Below are positions 52,631 through 64,000 of a DNA stretch of 64,000 nucleotides, one piece after another. How positions within the stretch are numbered: the first letter of the stretch is position 1; every line of letters starts with the position of its first letter. Where the stretch lies: contig NC_092404.1 in assembly GCF_009017415.1 (NCBI RefSeq), positions 2,666,001-2,730,000 of the forward strand, in the 5' to 3' direction. A program made the position numbers and the translations under genes. The notes beneath the pieces are model-generated. The model had not been told where the DNA came from. It did no database searches and saw nothing but the letters and a program-made list of their open reading frames with translations. The stretch is from Aspergillus flavus. Its lineage: Eukaryota > Ascomycota > Eurotiomycetes > Eurotiales > Aspergillaceae.

Positions 52631-53774
52631 GGTGTCGTTTATTGCCCTTTATTCTTTCATAGGAATGTTGATTTTGTTGAAATTTATCCGGTGTAATAAT
52701 TAGGAGGCTGGGGAAAGAGGAAGGGCAGCAGCCTGCTAGAAGCAGGACAGAAATGAAGAGAAGGAGAAGTTAAAAACAAAAGAGGAGAGCGAAAAAGAAA
52801 AAAAGAAAAAAGAATAGTAGAAAAAGAGGAGGAAAGAGAAGGGAGAACAGGTCACGAATACAGAATCGTGGAGAGAGGAAAGAAGAAAGATCCTAGAGGA
52901 AGAAAAGAAGTCGACCAAGTGTCCAGCATTCAACAGAAAAAGAGACAATATTATACTATGTCCGTTGAGAAACCAGATAACATATTGCAACCAGTGCCGA
53001 AAATGGGTTTAGAGGTAGGCTACCACCGGACAGAGCACAAAGATAAATGGGCGTTCGAGAGAAGCTCTACGAAGCTAGTTCCGATCATGAGATAAGACAA
53101 GAAATCCGAGTCTCATCCCCGCAAGTCAGCTGAGGCTTCGACCTATAGGTCTCAGACCTCGTCTAGGTGGTGAAGAGCAGTCGGACGATCCCTATTGATT
53201 ATTCCACAAATGTGTAGCTGTTAAGATGCGCTTTGACAGTTCAAGACGAGGCCCTATACTTCCAAGTTTTGACCCTCTTCACTTATTCTCCTACGAAACG
53301 TACCACACTGTAAAGGCCGGCATGAGCATTAGATAGCGGGTAGGAAAGACCCACAAACGCCAATTAAAGCTTTCTTTTGTATCCAGCACCGTAAGGTACT
53401 AGTAGTACGGAATAGGTACCATGTACCACCCACTGCAGGTAGCCTGCCTAAGTACCGTACAGTAGTAACCTTGCCCCGGTACTGACTGGTATTGTGTGGG
53501 CTTGTAGCCTTAGGCATTAATATGTGGCTGACCCATGCGCCGTGGCTAGTGCTCAAGCTACGTGCCTCTTGCTCCCCGGCAACATCCACCACCTAACTGT
53601 TGGGCGACAGCTCTTCATCCTTCCATCCAGCGTACTCGCTAGAATTTTTCCCGTGGTGAGATTTCCATATCATATAAAATTCTCTTTGTGCCACAGTGCG
53701 TTCGACATATCCAAGACCTTTGGTTTTGTAAAACCAGTTTGGTACCTAAGGAGCGTCATCACTCTATCTCCATA
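52631..53774. promoter_or_regulatory. Divergent VNX1/RPT6 promoter region
   Basis: 1.1 kb. The side near VNX1 (about 52735-52930) is strongly purine-rich (GAAAGAGGA-like). GTAC-rich sequence lies at 53395-53465. No proteasome-type PACE site was seen by eye. Confidence 0.45.
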
Positions 53775-55106
53775 ATGGCGCTTGATAATTACTATCACAA
53801 TAAAATCGAGAGCATGAAGCTCGAGATTATTCAAGGGCAAGCGGTGCTACGGAGATTGGAAGCACAGCGTAATGATTATAACTCGAGGGTGCGGTTACTT
53901 CGGGAGGAACTGGGGTTACTGCAACAGCCTGGCTCCTACGTCGGCGAGGTGGTCAAGGTGATGAGTACCAAAAAGGTACTCGTGAAAGTACATCCGGAAG
54001 GAAAATATGGTGAGTTTGATAACCGCCTTTGCCTCGAATTTGTCATCCTGTGGCTGACTCGTTTGGCGTGCATCCAGTGGTGGATATTGCAGATGGTGTC
54101 GACATCAGCAAGCTGACTGTGGGCAAACGAGTCGCCCTACTTTCCGACTCCTACAAATTGGAAAAGATGCTACCTTCGTCCGTTGACCCTCTTGTGTCTC
54201 TTATGATGGTTGAGAAGGTTCCTGATAGCACGTACGACATGATCGGTGGTCTCGATCAACAAATCAAGGAAATCAAAGAAGTCATCGAACTTGGTTTAAA
54301 ACATCCGGAGCTGTTTGAATCTCTTGGTATCGCGCAACCGAAAGGTGTCCTTCTGTATGGGCCACCGGGAACTGGTAAAACACTGCTTGCTCGAGCAGTT
54401 GCCCACCATACGGATTGCCGATTCATAAGGGTCAGTGGCTCGGAATTAGTGCAAAAGTATATTGGTGAAGGTAGCCGTATGGTGCGCGAGCTGTTTGTCA
54501 TGGCTCGGGAGCACGCGCCGAGCATCATCTTCATGGATGAGATCGACAGCATTGGATCCAGCCGCATAGACTCAGCAGGCTCAGGCGATTCGGAGGTGCA
54601 GCGTACGATGTTGGAACTGCTCAATCAGTTGGATGGATTCGAGCCTACCAAGAATATTAAAATTATTATGGCTACGAACCGACTGGATATTCTCGATCCG
54701 GCCTTGTTGCGCCCTGGACGGATCGACCGGAAAATTGAATTCCCTCCGCCATCGTAAGCATCCTTTCCCTGATTTTATAGCATGTTTTCGGCATAATGAC
54801 GCTAGTATATGTGTAATTGACTAACTGACCCTTCTTGTTGGCAATAGGGTCGAAGCTCGCGCTGATATTTTGCGGATTCACTCGCGCTCAATGAACCTAA
54901 CGCGTGGTATCAACCTAACAAAGATCGCAGAAAAAATGAACGGGTGTTCTGGTGCAGAGTTAAAGGGTGTATGCACCGAGGCGGGCATGTACGCTCTTCG
55001 AGAGAGGCGGGTGCACGTTACGCAAGAAGACTTTGATCTCGCTACAGCCAAGATTCTCAACAAGCATGATGACAAGGAGGTTGCTGTTTCCAAGCTTTTT
55101 AAGTAG
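53775..55106 (+). CDS. rpt6: 26S proteasome regulatory ATPase Rpt6
   Basis: One of six AAA-ATPases in the base of the 19S regulatory particle, which unfolds substrates and opens the 20S gate. Exons 53775-54009, 54078-54753 and 54848-55106 give 389 aa, the expected length. An N-terminal coiled coil (about 5-55, [20 protein letters not shown]) is followed by an OB fold. The AAA domain has [42 protein letters not shown] and the C-terminal helical part [20 protein letters not shown]. The last residues SKLFK match the Rpt6 tail and separate it from the other Rpt proteins. All catalytic residues are intact. Confidence 0.97.
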
Positions 55107-57670
55107 ACATAGCAAGAGTGAAGAATGGAAGCGGCTTGATAATGGATCTGAGTTTATCGCAAAAAACATGTAACACTATATTCCACCTGCCACTATTGCT
55201 ACCATCCCGGTTCTATCGAGTACTCATTCAGCAAAGTAATTCCACTGGCTGTTTTAGATACTGAGAACAAGGGATCTATGACGCTCTACTCAATCATTAG
55301 TAATATAGAGACTCATCCAGTAACGCTCTACCCTTGTATCTAGTAGGTACTAGTAACCGGATGGCCTTCCCAACTCTCACCATATCTGATTGAGCCCATC
55401 AAAGTAATTGTCTTCTGCGTCATGGCACCCCCCTACGCGAAAAATAGAAAAACATTAAGGAGCCTTACCTCACCTTTAGCGATGTAGTTTTCTAGCTTTT
55501 CCGTTTCTATTGCTATGTTCACCGCCTAATGTTGTCACTCCGGGAAGGCTGGATGAATCCTCGCGACTTATTATGACGGACTAAACAAACAGGCCACCCA
55601 GTCAAAATGAAATTTTTACATGTGGTACCAACAGCGACACACTGAGTCCTAGGCTAATCAGACTTATCGGATTGATTAACATTTATTATTGGCTCAAAAT
55701 GCTCGAGGTACTCGAAATACTTGAAATATCTGAAAGCCACATTGATAAAGTGATATTGTAGATTACACTATGTATATTACTTTAGAAGGCTTTAGTAAAA
55801 CATAAGAATAATAAGTATGCGTGGCCGCTGGATAAACGCCAAGGCTTCAACAAGAGTAAATCCCATTTTGACCGTGTTCGATTTAGTTCGCTGTACCGTA
55901 CTTATCCCACACCAGAGACTTGGCACAATGGCAAAACCCTTTGAATGGAATGCCAAGATATCAACACAGCGCAGGCGAGCTGAATAGCTACGTATTCAGT
56001 TGGGAGATATATCAAGGATGATCTGCAAGGGATGTCCTTACTTTCTTTCCTTTTGGAATGCTAATTTCATGTATGGTACTCTGTAATTGGATCCTCATTA
56101 ACCATATACTCTGGAGATTGCGTATGATGAGCAGAGCGTTCCATGATGACTATTGTTTGCTACCAGCGAGGATAGTATATACTATAAGCACAGCGCCTTA
56201 TAGTTGCTTAGTTATCGTCATGTTTGTGCTTATTAATCGTCCGAGATAACGTTAACTACGCCTCCTATTGAAGGGTTGGGACAAGTTGGGGGTCGAGGTA
56301 CGAGTCAAGAACACCATTACTTCTTAGTTATCATTCTACTCAATAGATAGGAAACTAGGGCAAGGGGGAAGATTGTACGAATCACAAACCAATTAAGTTA
56401 TCTATCTAAGAACTGGATGATCGCTCTCTTGGGTGCTTCGGTTGACGCGTCGTGGGAACTTGGAAGAAGTTTGAAGTCCGCGTGATTAGCAGATCAGTTA
56501 CCCCGTGTGGATCAGCCGATTGTTGTCTCCATCCCATTTTTCCAAGTACGTATCCCATTCAGGGTCTCGGCTCAAGTGGGGCAGTCCAGATCTGATGACC
56601 TTCAGTAAGGTGGATACTCCAGACGGAAATACTAATCACAGAGTATAAACATCGGGAGGGACAAAACTGTGCGGATATCCATTTACAGCACAGAGTACTT
56701 GCTTGTATCAAACCACGACCTCATCACATCCGAGCAGAAAGGTGCTATTTCGTACTAGATATCCTTGCCATACCCAGAATCGAGACTAAAATTCATCCTT
56801 TCATAGTGGACCAGGTTATGAGGGTTTCCGGTGGGTACTCTCGGAACTGCCAAACCATCCCGGATGCTCAGGGGGGTAGGGGAAGAAGATAAATCTGGGA
56901 CCCCGGATACGTATATACAGCTCATAACCAAAAGCAACTTTGTTTTATCTGCTGCTTTGTTTTTTGTTCGATAGTTTAATGTCTCCTGCAGCGCTGTATT
57001 ACCCACCTTTTTCGGGATGGGCTCATGTCTCCCTCCCTGGCCCACACCGGCGGTTGTGATATTGGTTGGTCGGTGATTGATTGACACGTTTCCCCATTCC
57101 AGCACATTCATAATGTATTCTTCAATATAAAATCGACCCAGGTACCGGTACCAATTGAAGGGAAGGCTTTGTATTTTTCAATCACAAATCCTCGATTGTA
57201 TGTTCCTCTCTATCTAGACCTACAAAGTCAACAGCCAATCCGTCCACATATTTTAAACTTGTTCTATCGATTTTCTAGAATTTGGTTATCTATTTGCCTG
57301 GCCCACAAAATCATCGGCTTCCAGTCCGAGCGGACTCCCCGGACTTGCTCTTTTAGTTATTTCCGATTCAACTGTGTTTATTGCCCGGTGTGCTTTCTAG
57401 GTATTACTGCCGCTAACACCATATACTCGGTGTGGTTTAATTTGTTCGTTCGACCCAATTTACCCGGCTTACACTTTTGATGGTTACTCGCCATCGGACC
57501 CCCGTTACACTCTCGTTGACTCTTTCTTGTCACCAGATGTTTTAGATATACTCCTATCCACATCCATATATGTAAAGCCTCAGCCAGCTATCCTGCACTA
57601 CCCTCCTGTCTACTTCAATAAACGGCGCACTCCACCTTTCCAACCCTTTGCTTTTCGTTTGCATCGAACT
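55107..57670. other. 2.6 kb without a supportable gene
   Basis: RPT6 3' flank, then mixed AT-rich sequence (about 55600-56250) with a decayed 9-bp tandem repeat at 55702-55728. The last 500 nt are the likely promoter and leader of the next gene, whose frame is open upstream of its ATG. Short frames here match no known family. Confidence 0.45.
55702..55728 (+). repeat. Three decayed 9-bp tandem units
   Basis: CTCGAGGTA, CTCGAAATA and CTTGAAATA follow one another without gaps. Most differences are transitions. Confidence 0.4.
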
Positions 57671-59674
57671 ATGGCCCAGGGAGAGTTGTGGTCTACACTA
57701 GTCACTGCAATTGACCCGGGAAACATCAGAGCCATGCCAGCCGTCCTCCAGTCAACTATTGATCTATTAGAGACGGAACTGGCCAGGGCCAGGGCCGCAC
57801 TGAAAGAAATCCAACCTGATACTGCACCCATCTTGATCCCCGGGGATGAACTTGCCGCTGGGGCGATTGCAGCTTATCGTCGAAACCTCATTGCACGAGC
57901 CTCAGACTTCTACTATGGCTCCCGCCGCCTGTCTCCCAAGGAGGTGGGACTAGTCCCTGTCATTCAAGAGGTACAGTCAGATGAAGAAGAGGATAAGGAG
58001 TCACGGCAAAAGCTTAATGATATTATTATTGAGACGCCCCCCAAGCAAGTTTCCCTCGTGGACGTTCTCTCAAACAGCTTGATTCTCGATCATATGGCTC
58101 CATACCTCTCAGTCCCAACACTGTTTGCCCTAGCCTCAACGTCGCACGTTCTTCGTACCGTGATTATGAAAACTCCGTATATTTTTCGGCATCTAGATCT
58201 GACCCAAGGTCCTGGGCACTGGCTTCCTAGCAATTCATCAAGGAGCTCGGAAGCCGGGATTAGCAGCAATGAAAGTCTGGAGAACTCCTTGACTGAGGAT
58301 GCACCCTATTCAGTCCCTCTTCAAAGAATAATTGCTGGTCTGGGGCGGAGTTCTATCCTTCAGGATGTGCGAACTCTAATCTTGGACGGTCTTTCTGTCC
58401 CCGCGGAGCTGGTTGCGGAACTTATCTTGACAGACCGTTTCAATGTAAACCTACTGTCGATAAGGGAATGTCGTCATCTGAATGAGCGTAAACTGATACA
58501 AGTGCTTCAGCATGCTGTCCGACCTTCGCGTCCCAAAGGGGCCCCTCGGGTGAAAGGCATTTATTACTTTACCCCTATGACCCAGCCTCGAGCCATGATG
58601 CGGAGCCGCTACCGTGACTGGTGGAGTTCCAGATGTACTCCTCCAACGAGCAACGGAGTTCTGGAGACGAAAGAAGGGCCGCCATCCTCCGATGACACTC
58701 GTGAGAGCGCATTGTATTATCAGAATGCGTGGTATCGCCCCTCTGGAAAGCTCATACCTCGCTCGATTGACGAAGGCTGGGCTCATACCATTCAACAGTG
58801 CCAGGGTATCATTTCTTTCGACGCCGTACTGTGTCGTGGACCCCGGCATAATGTTGACCTCTACACTTCGCTAGAACATGATGAAGATGGGTATCGACCC
58901 GAAGGTCAACCACTCGGACCAGCAATCGCTACAGTCGCCCTAGGGCCCAGAGGGTGCGACGGCTGTCGTACTTCACCAGAAGGCCCGGCAGTCTGGGGTG
59001 AATCCCCTGAAAGGCAGTTTCCTTTGCTTGCCCCGCTCCCTTTGCATTCGTCATCTGTAGCTGTGGCGAAGCGTCCAGTGCTCTTTCCCGATGTACACCC
59101 TATCCTGGTTGCCCGTTGCGCTGAGTGCTTGACTGATCGCTGGTGTCGTCGATGCAACAAATGGTTCTGCACGAACTGCCTACCGAGTCCCGAACGGGTG
59201 AGGACTAACTTATCGCCCCATCAAACTGCGGTAAGGGGGCCGCGAGCTAGCCAGGATACAAGTTTGTCTCACGAGCGAAGGGTACGCTTCTCAATGACTG
59301 ACAAAACCCGATATGAACAGCCACCACTAACATGAATGTGACAGAGATTCCAAGTTGGAGTGAGTAGAGACTGCTGGGAATGCGGACCAACGGCAAGTAT
59401 TCTTTCTTTTTTGGACTTTTTATACCAGAATGATGGATGTCTCATAATAATCTGATGGACTCTTACAGTGCGCTACCTGCAAAGCCGAATGCCAACGAAC
59501 ATGTCAGAATTGCCAAGGAGAATATTGTGTTGATCATAATGAAGGTTGCTCTCCTACAATGGTATACTACCGAACCGACTTATATGGCATTCAAGTCACA
59601 AGAACTAACAAATGCTATTCTAGTGTGACTGGTGTAACACAAGTGCACGTCATCAATTTAGACAGCTCTATTGA
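57671..59674 (+). CDS. F-box-like protein with C-terminal Cys-rich zinc region
   Basis: Probable ubiquitin-ligase component. Exons 57671-59281, 59345-59392, 59469-59561 and 59624-59674 give 600 aa. The start is the ATG of MAQGELWSTLV; the frame is open further upstream without a better start. An F-box-like segment lies at about 135-190 (LSNSLILDHMAPYLSVPTLF). A leucine-rich part follows (LQDVRTLILDGLSVPAELVA). The C-terminus has dense cysteines: CAECLTDRWCRRCNKWFCTNC, then CWECGPTCATCKAECQRTCQ, CQGEYCVDHNEGC and CDWCNTSARH. These suggest several zinc sites of B-box/RING-like spacing. The intron at 59393-59468 starts GCAAGT (GC-AG) and lies between cysteine pairs. The first intron (59282-59344) replaces a read-through ending RYEQPPLT. 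Function is inferred. Confidence 0.82.
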
Positions 59675-61826
59675 CGTGGGAGTAAGTTAAATGGGCACTT
59701 CACCATCTACCCAGGGAAGACCCTATTTGAGATACTATGAAGTGAAGTATCGTTCATGACTTTTCACGTACATTAAGGGCTTTGTTCTTTTTCCGATTCC
59801 GACAGCTTTGATAATATTGTCCTTCCTTGACCTGAACAAGCAGACTTGCTTGAAGTCAGTCGATACGCTTCTTTGCGTCTGAATTATGGGATATTTACAT
59901 CCTGGGAAACATGGAGCCAATGAATTAATGTGGTGTTGCCGGCTATACCCACCAGATCTACTCTGTAGGACTTGTCCACTAGCTTCAAGTTAAAGTGAGA
60001 CCAAAAGGCAGTTCTATTCTTAAGCTCTTTGTGTGCTTCTGCCTTTTCCTCGATAAATGATGAAAAAGCCATCAGAAACGGTAAGCCATTGGGGCTACTC
60101 TATGAGTTTACTTGCCTAGATAGCTGTATATCTAGTGCTTTCTTTTCCCTGTCTGTCTACCTATCCCCTTCCTACAGCTATAGACTATAATAGAAATAGA
60201 CGATATAACCTTTCTATATGACTTGAGTACCCAATGAATTCAAATCTGTTAGCAGGTAGAACCGAGTGGTCATAATATGGCAGAGTGGCCCTATTGGCTT
60301 GCCGTAACTAGAATCACGTAGCGATTTCGGGAACTACTCCGTAGAAACCTTAGGTTTAGGGCTCCACGTCCCCGTTCAAGGGCATGCGTCGTCGCAGAGT
60401 GAACCGGAGCGTTGGGTAAGTACAGAACTAGTAAGTGGAGTGCTGAGCGACTCCAAAGTAATGGTTCAGGCACCCCAAATAAAAGGTACCAAGCTGCTTC
60501 CGCCAGAGATCTACAACAATAGGTATACAGAGTATAGTCTTCTAGAGCTCCCACGGCGTTCGTTTTATGACGAATTACATTATTATCGAAGATTTAGCCA
60601 ACCGGTTGCTACAACATCTAGTATGAGTAGGCACTTTCTATCAATGATGGATTAAGGTCAAAGGATATAGCTGAGGCCTCCAGCAGCAACAGTACGGTTG
60701 GCATCACCGGCCTCTCTAGAGCTCACGTCACACACCTTTTGCTCCGCGCGTAGTGACTCTGAGAGGACTGTCGATCGGGTGTCGACTGGCTCGAGGCAGA
60801 TGGGTAACCGAGCTTCTTCGGGTCATGAGCTGCTCTTACTGGTGAAGGCTAGGCTGGGGGAAGAACTCCTTGCCACGCAGCCATATGCCATTTAGAAGGG
60901 ACACAGCCTTGATCATCCGCTGGGGTTCACGTGGAGATTACCCACCTCAGTGATCATACCCCGGCCGACAGCGTCAGCGGGCTCACATCAAAGACCATAA
61001 AAGCCAAGCTGCTAGGTCATATACACATTTCTAACAAGCCTGCGTCATTGAACGCACAATTTCCCGATCTCGATGATTTGGTCGAACTGCGGTAGACATC
61101 AGGTCCCCCAAGAGTGGTTCAAGGACCTCAGCGCCGACGGCACACCCCCCTCCCCAGAGGGTCGTCTTATGAATTCCTAGACAAAAAGCGTATCGCATTG
61201 CATGAACTGGGGCTATGTGGAAGGTGTATCGTCAAGCTGATAGTGGTGCTTCTCCTACGAGCCAACGGTGGGGTAAGCGGCGGCGCCAAGTTGTTGAGCC
61301 AAAGTGATGTGATACGAACCTCAATTCTGGGGGATTATACAGCTGAAACCTGGCCATCTTTATGGCTAGTAAATAGGCATACCCGTATTAGGACGCGAGA
61401 CGTAGAATGAGGGCTACAACATAAAGATGGTTCGTCATATGATTAAGAGAAAGGTTTCTGTATACTGTATGTCCTGCCCTGACTAAGCCGGCCAACCCTG
61501 CTCTAGTAGGTGGATGGCATATTGGCATTGATAAAATTGGTAGATAACGGCTAAGCTGGTGGTTTATAAATCCGACCTGACGTCCTGCAATTACGGTGTA
61601 CTAGTAGGCCAGTCGATTGAGGCGCCGGAGTCACGTAGATTTATGACAAATGTTTGAAAATACTTGGGCGGTGAGGGTAACTTCGAGAACAGCCGCGACG
61701 CCTCTTTTATCTTCGTATACTCCGTCCTCCACCGCTATCAATAAAGCTTGCCCCGCCCATATAAGATGTTGCTGAGCATCTCGCTCCTCTTACCCTATAG
61801 CCTCTGCTATAGTGCCAGTTAGAGTC
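59675..61826. other. 2.2 kb without a supportable gene
   Basis: The first part is ordinary; about 60660-61420 is less AT-rich than other gaps and has medium-length frames without family resemblance. It holds an inverted copy of the 9-mer at 60335-60343. No tRNA-like fold was recognised. It could be a decayed gene or an unknown non-coding RNA. Confidence 0.4.
60335..60343 (-). repeat. TACGGAGTA motif copy (inverted)
   Basis: Reads TACTCCGTA on the plus strand; in the gene-free stretch before the Ufd1-like gene. Confidence 0.6.
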
Positions 61827-64000
61827 ATGTCTAAGGAATCAAATCTCTTGCGTTGGTCCTCGCCATTCAAGGTCACTGCGCCCCGCCGTACGCCCAAGCT
61901 GCCTGGCGACAAAATTACTTTGCCCCAGTCCGCCCTCGAGCAGCTCCTCGCAGCTGCCCCGCTTCAGGAGGTATTTCCAAATAGACCTGCGCGCCCATAT
62001 ACTGCGGTCTTTGATCCACTTAATCCGCGAACCCATGCGGGTGAGTCGCGACCACACGAACGAGTTTCAGAACGTCAACATCAGTTACCTCATCCGCTAA
62101 CATTCCGTATTGTCAACCCCAAGAATGGCCGTGCGATATATGCCGGGATACGTGAGTTCTCCGCCGAAGAGAACGAAGTAGGTCTTAGTGCTTTCTTGAG
62201 AGACGCCTTAGGGATTGAAGACGACCAATTCCCGTCGGAGACGTATGGGTACTGGCAGACCTCGGAACTCTCGGAAACGATAGACGGCACTGCGGAATCG
62301 CAGCCTACTTCTTTAGCGCCAGACTTAGCTCCCTTAGTCACAGTCCATGTTGAACAGTTGCCCAAAGGAGCCTATGTTCGTCTCCGACCTCTCGAGGCTG
62401 GCTATGACCCAGAGGATTGGAAGGCTCTACTTGAACGATACTTGCGAGATAACTTCACGACATTAAGTACGGGGGAGGTCTTGCAGGTGTCGGGGGGTCA
62501 GCACGAGTCGTTTAGGTTCTTGGTGGACAAAATTGAGCCAGCGGGTGATGGCATCTGCATTATTGATACCGACTTGGAGGTAGACATTGTGGCCTTGACC
62601 GAAGATCAAGCCAGAGAGACCTACCGGAGGCGGATGGAGAAGGCATCTCGTGCCATTGGAACCCAGGGAGACTCGTCAACCGGCGGGGTACTTTCTATTG
62701 GAGAAAAAGTGTATGGCCTGGTAGTTCCAGGTGCATACGTTGACTACGAAATCCGCGAGTGGGATCGCAGAGACCCTATTATTATCACAGTCGAATGTGC
62801 GGGTGATGCAGACGTCTCTCTCTTTGTGAGCCCCCTTACCCCTCGCCAGAGGAACCGTCCTAGAGAAGACCAGCACCTTTTGAGTGACTTCACCACACAA
62901 CCAATAAAGCGAGTTCGGATTGAGTCCACAAATGTAGAGCTGGAGGCGGCAGAGGCTCTATATGTATCGGTTTATGCATTCGACCATCGTGAATACAGCG
63001 ATGAGTATCCACAGAACCAAGAGCTACCGCTGCAGTACAAGTTGCAGATCTCAGCTAATCAGTCTGTTGACTCCGACGAATATTCGAAGAATACATCAGC
63101 GCATGATAATCCGAATGACATTCAATGTGGCAATTGCCAACAGTGGGTGCCTCAGCGAACGCTAGTGCTGCACGAAAGCTTTTGTCTTCGGAACAATGTA
63201 CTTTGCCCTCAGTGCCATAATGTATTCCAAAAGAGGTCATCTGAATGGCAGAATCATTGGCACTGTACTCAAGACTCATCTTATGGCAATGGTGTTTTAA
63301 GTAAGCACAAACATGATGCTATCTTCCACTCCCAGCGGTCATGTCGCGCTTGTGGGCTCGAGATGGAGGGTCTTCCGCGACTCGCTCATCACCGCATAAC
63401 AGACTGTCCAGAAAAACCAATCTTATGCCAATTTTGTCATCTTGTAGTCCCCCAGAAAGGCGAGACAGATCCCGATATGCACGACCCAGAAGTCCTGGTC
63501 TCTGGACTCACCCCGCATGAACTGGTTGACGGTGGTCGAACAACGGAATGTCACCTGTGTAACAAAATTGTTCGACTACGCGACATGAAGACTCATTTGC
63601 GTCATCACGACCTGGAACGCTTGTCCAAACCCCCACCCCGCGTTTGCCTGAACCGAAATTGTGGTCGTACACTTGATGGGCGCAGTGTACAAAGTGCATC
63701 CACGCCAGGCATTGATACATTAGGCCTCTGCAGTTTTTGCTTCGGTTCACTATATGTGGATACGTATGACCCTGAAGGAAAAGCACTCCGCCGTCGCATC
63801 GAGCGTCGATACCTTTCGCAAATGATGACTGGGTGTGGGAAGCCCTGGTGTCAGAATGAGTACTGCAAGAATGGGAGACGGGCCAGACAGCCTTCCTCCA
63901 TACCAATGAATGTCACTCCGCTGGAATCGATGAGCGTAGCAAATATTCTAGCCACAATCAAACCCGTCGTCGACGCCATATGTCTGCAGAGCGGTAATCT
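61827..64000 (+). CDS. Ufd1-like protein with C-terminal zinc clusters (partial)
   Basis: One open frame of more than 724 codons that runs off the right edge with no intron so far. ATG at 61827 gives MSKESNLLRWSSPFKV. Residues about 1-310 match the Ufd1 double-psi barrel region: KLPGDKITLPQSALEQLL, LTFRIVNPKNGRAIYAGIRE, LPKGAYVRLRPLEAGYDPED and VDIVALTEDQA. Ufd1 binds ubiquitin and works with Npl4 and Cdc48. Unlike classical Ufd1 (about 360 aa), a long tail carries repeated zinc-like sites: CGNCQQWVPQRTLVLHESFC, CPQCHNVF, CRACGLEMEG, CQFCHLVV, CHLCNKIVRLRDMKTH. Near the end TGCGKPWCQNEYCKNGR resembles the AZUL zinc fold of UBE3A-type ligases. It is therefore a Ufd1-like protein rather than Ufd1 itself. 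Partner and role are inference. Confidence 0.85.
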   Translation, partial: MSKESNLLRWSSPFKVTAPRRTPKLPGDKITLPQSALEQLLAAAPLQEVFPNRPARPYTAVFDPLNPRTHAGESRPHERVSERQHQLPHPLTFRIVNPKNGRAIYAGIREFSAEENEVGLSAFLRDALGIEDDQFPSETYGYWQTSELSETIDGTAESQPTSLAPDLAPLVTVHVEQLPKGAYVRLRPLEAGYDPEDWKALLERYLRDNFTTLSTGEVLQVSGGQHESFRFLVDKIEPAGDGICIIDTDLEVDIVALTEDQARETYRRRMEKASRAIGTQGDSSTGGVLSIGEKVYGLVVPGAYVDYEIREWDRRDPIIITVECAGDADVSLFVSPLTPRQRNRPREDQHLLSDFTTQPIKRVRIESTNVELEAAEALYVSVYAFDHREYSDEYPQNQELPLQYKLQISANQSVDSDEYSKNTSAHDNPNDIQCGNCQQWVPQRTLVLHESFCLRNNVLCPQCHNVFQKRSSEWQNHWHCTQDSSYGNGVLSKHKHDAIFHSQRSCRACGLEMEGLPRLAHHRITDCPEKPILCQFCHLVVPQKGETDPDMHDPEVLVSGLTPHELVDGGRTTECHLCNKIVRLRDMKTHLRHHDLERLSKPPPRVCLNRNCGRTLDGRSVQSASTPGIDTLGLCSFCFGSLYVDTYDPEGKALRRRIERRYLSQMMTGCGKPWCQNEYCKNGRRARQPSSIPMNVTPLESMSVANILATIKPVVDAICLQSGN

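Noticed and set aside
56755..57111. Minus-strand frame of 118 codons
   Set aside because: Unordered composition, no motif, lies in the promoter side of the F-box/zinc gene.
59884..60072. Small minus-strand frame starting MAFSSFIEEKAEAH
   Set aside because: Only 62 codons, no homology recognised and no supporting context. A real small protein cannot be excluded.

Overview
The window is nuclear DNA from a filamentous ascomycete (Pezizomycotina), most likely a Eurotiomycete. The genes are split by short introns (mostly 46-130 nt) with CTRAY-like branch sites. The products are core eukaryotic proteins in the forms typical of that class: a UvsB/ATR kinase, a Sec4/SrgA-type Rab, Swi3-domain Csm3, fungal Nca2 and the 20.9 kDa complex I subunit. 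The left edge is an A+T-rich block of the kind left by repeat-induced point mutation (RIP). I saw no bacterial or viral genes, no intact transposon, no tRNA or rRNA and no CRISPR array. The class assignment is inference from gene content.

Layout, left to right. 1-410: A+T-rich block. 0.8-4.8 kb: divergent ERG25 (sterol C-4 demethylation) and NCA2 (mitochondrial ATPase expression). 6.1-8.6 kb: convergent SEC4 and an unrecognised, possibly mitochondrial protein. 9.2-13.1 kb: AFG2/DRG1 AAA-ATPase and an RNPS1-like SR protein. 13.3-22.2 kb: the large uvsB (ATR) kinase gene. 22.8-24.7 kb: convergent TAD2 and a complex I subunit. 25.3-28.2 kb: CSM3 and RCC1. 30.3-32.2 kb: a single frame that joins a zinc-finger-like N-terminal region to the riboflavin enzyme RIB7. 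32.7-37 kb: divergent NIC96 and COX16. 39-44.1 kb: a Pyp1-type tyrosine phosphatase and an F-box protein. 44.7-48.6 kb: divergent EMC10 and an FGGY carbohydrate kinase. 49-55.1 kb: divergent VNX1-type antiporter and RPT6. 57.7-64 kb: an F-box/zinc protein and a UFD1-like protein that runs off the right edge.

Most genes are solitary housekeeping genes and there is no biosynthetic cluster. Three loose themes appear: replication checkpoint (uvsB, csm3), mitochondrial assembly (NCA2, complex I subunit, COX16) and ubiquitin-proteasome function at the right end (RPT6, F-box/zinc protein, UFD1-like). Exon joins were worked out by hand from splice motifs, reading frame and known family sequence.

Points most worth checking are the RIB7 fusion, a first AAA domain in AFG2 that has lost its catalytic Glu and sensor-1 Asn, and two GC-AG introns. 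Also notable are three stop-free introns of length divisible by three, an ERG25 start codon split by an intron, an unresolved frame break in the F-box gene, and a 9-mer (TACGGAGTA) repeated between genes.
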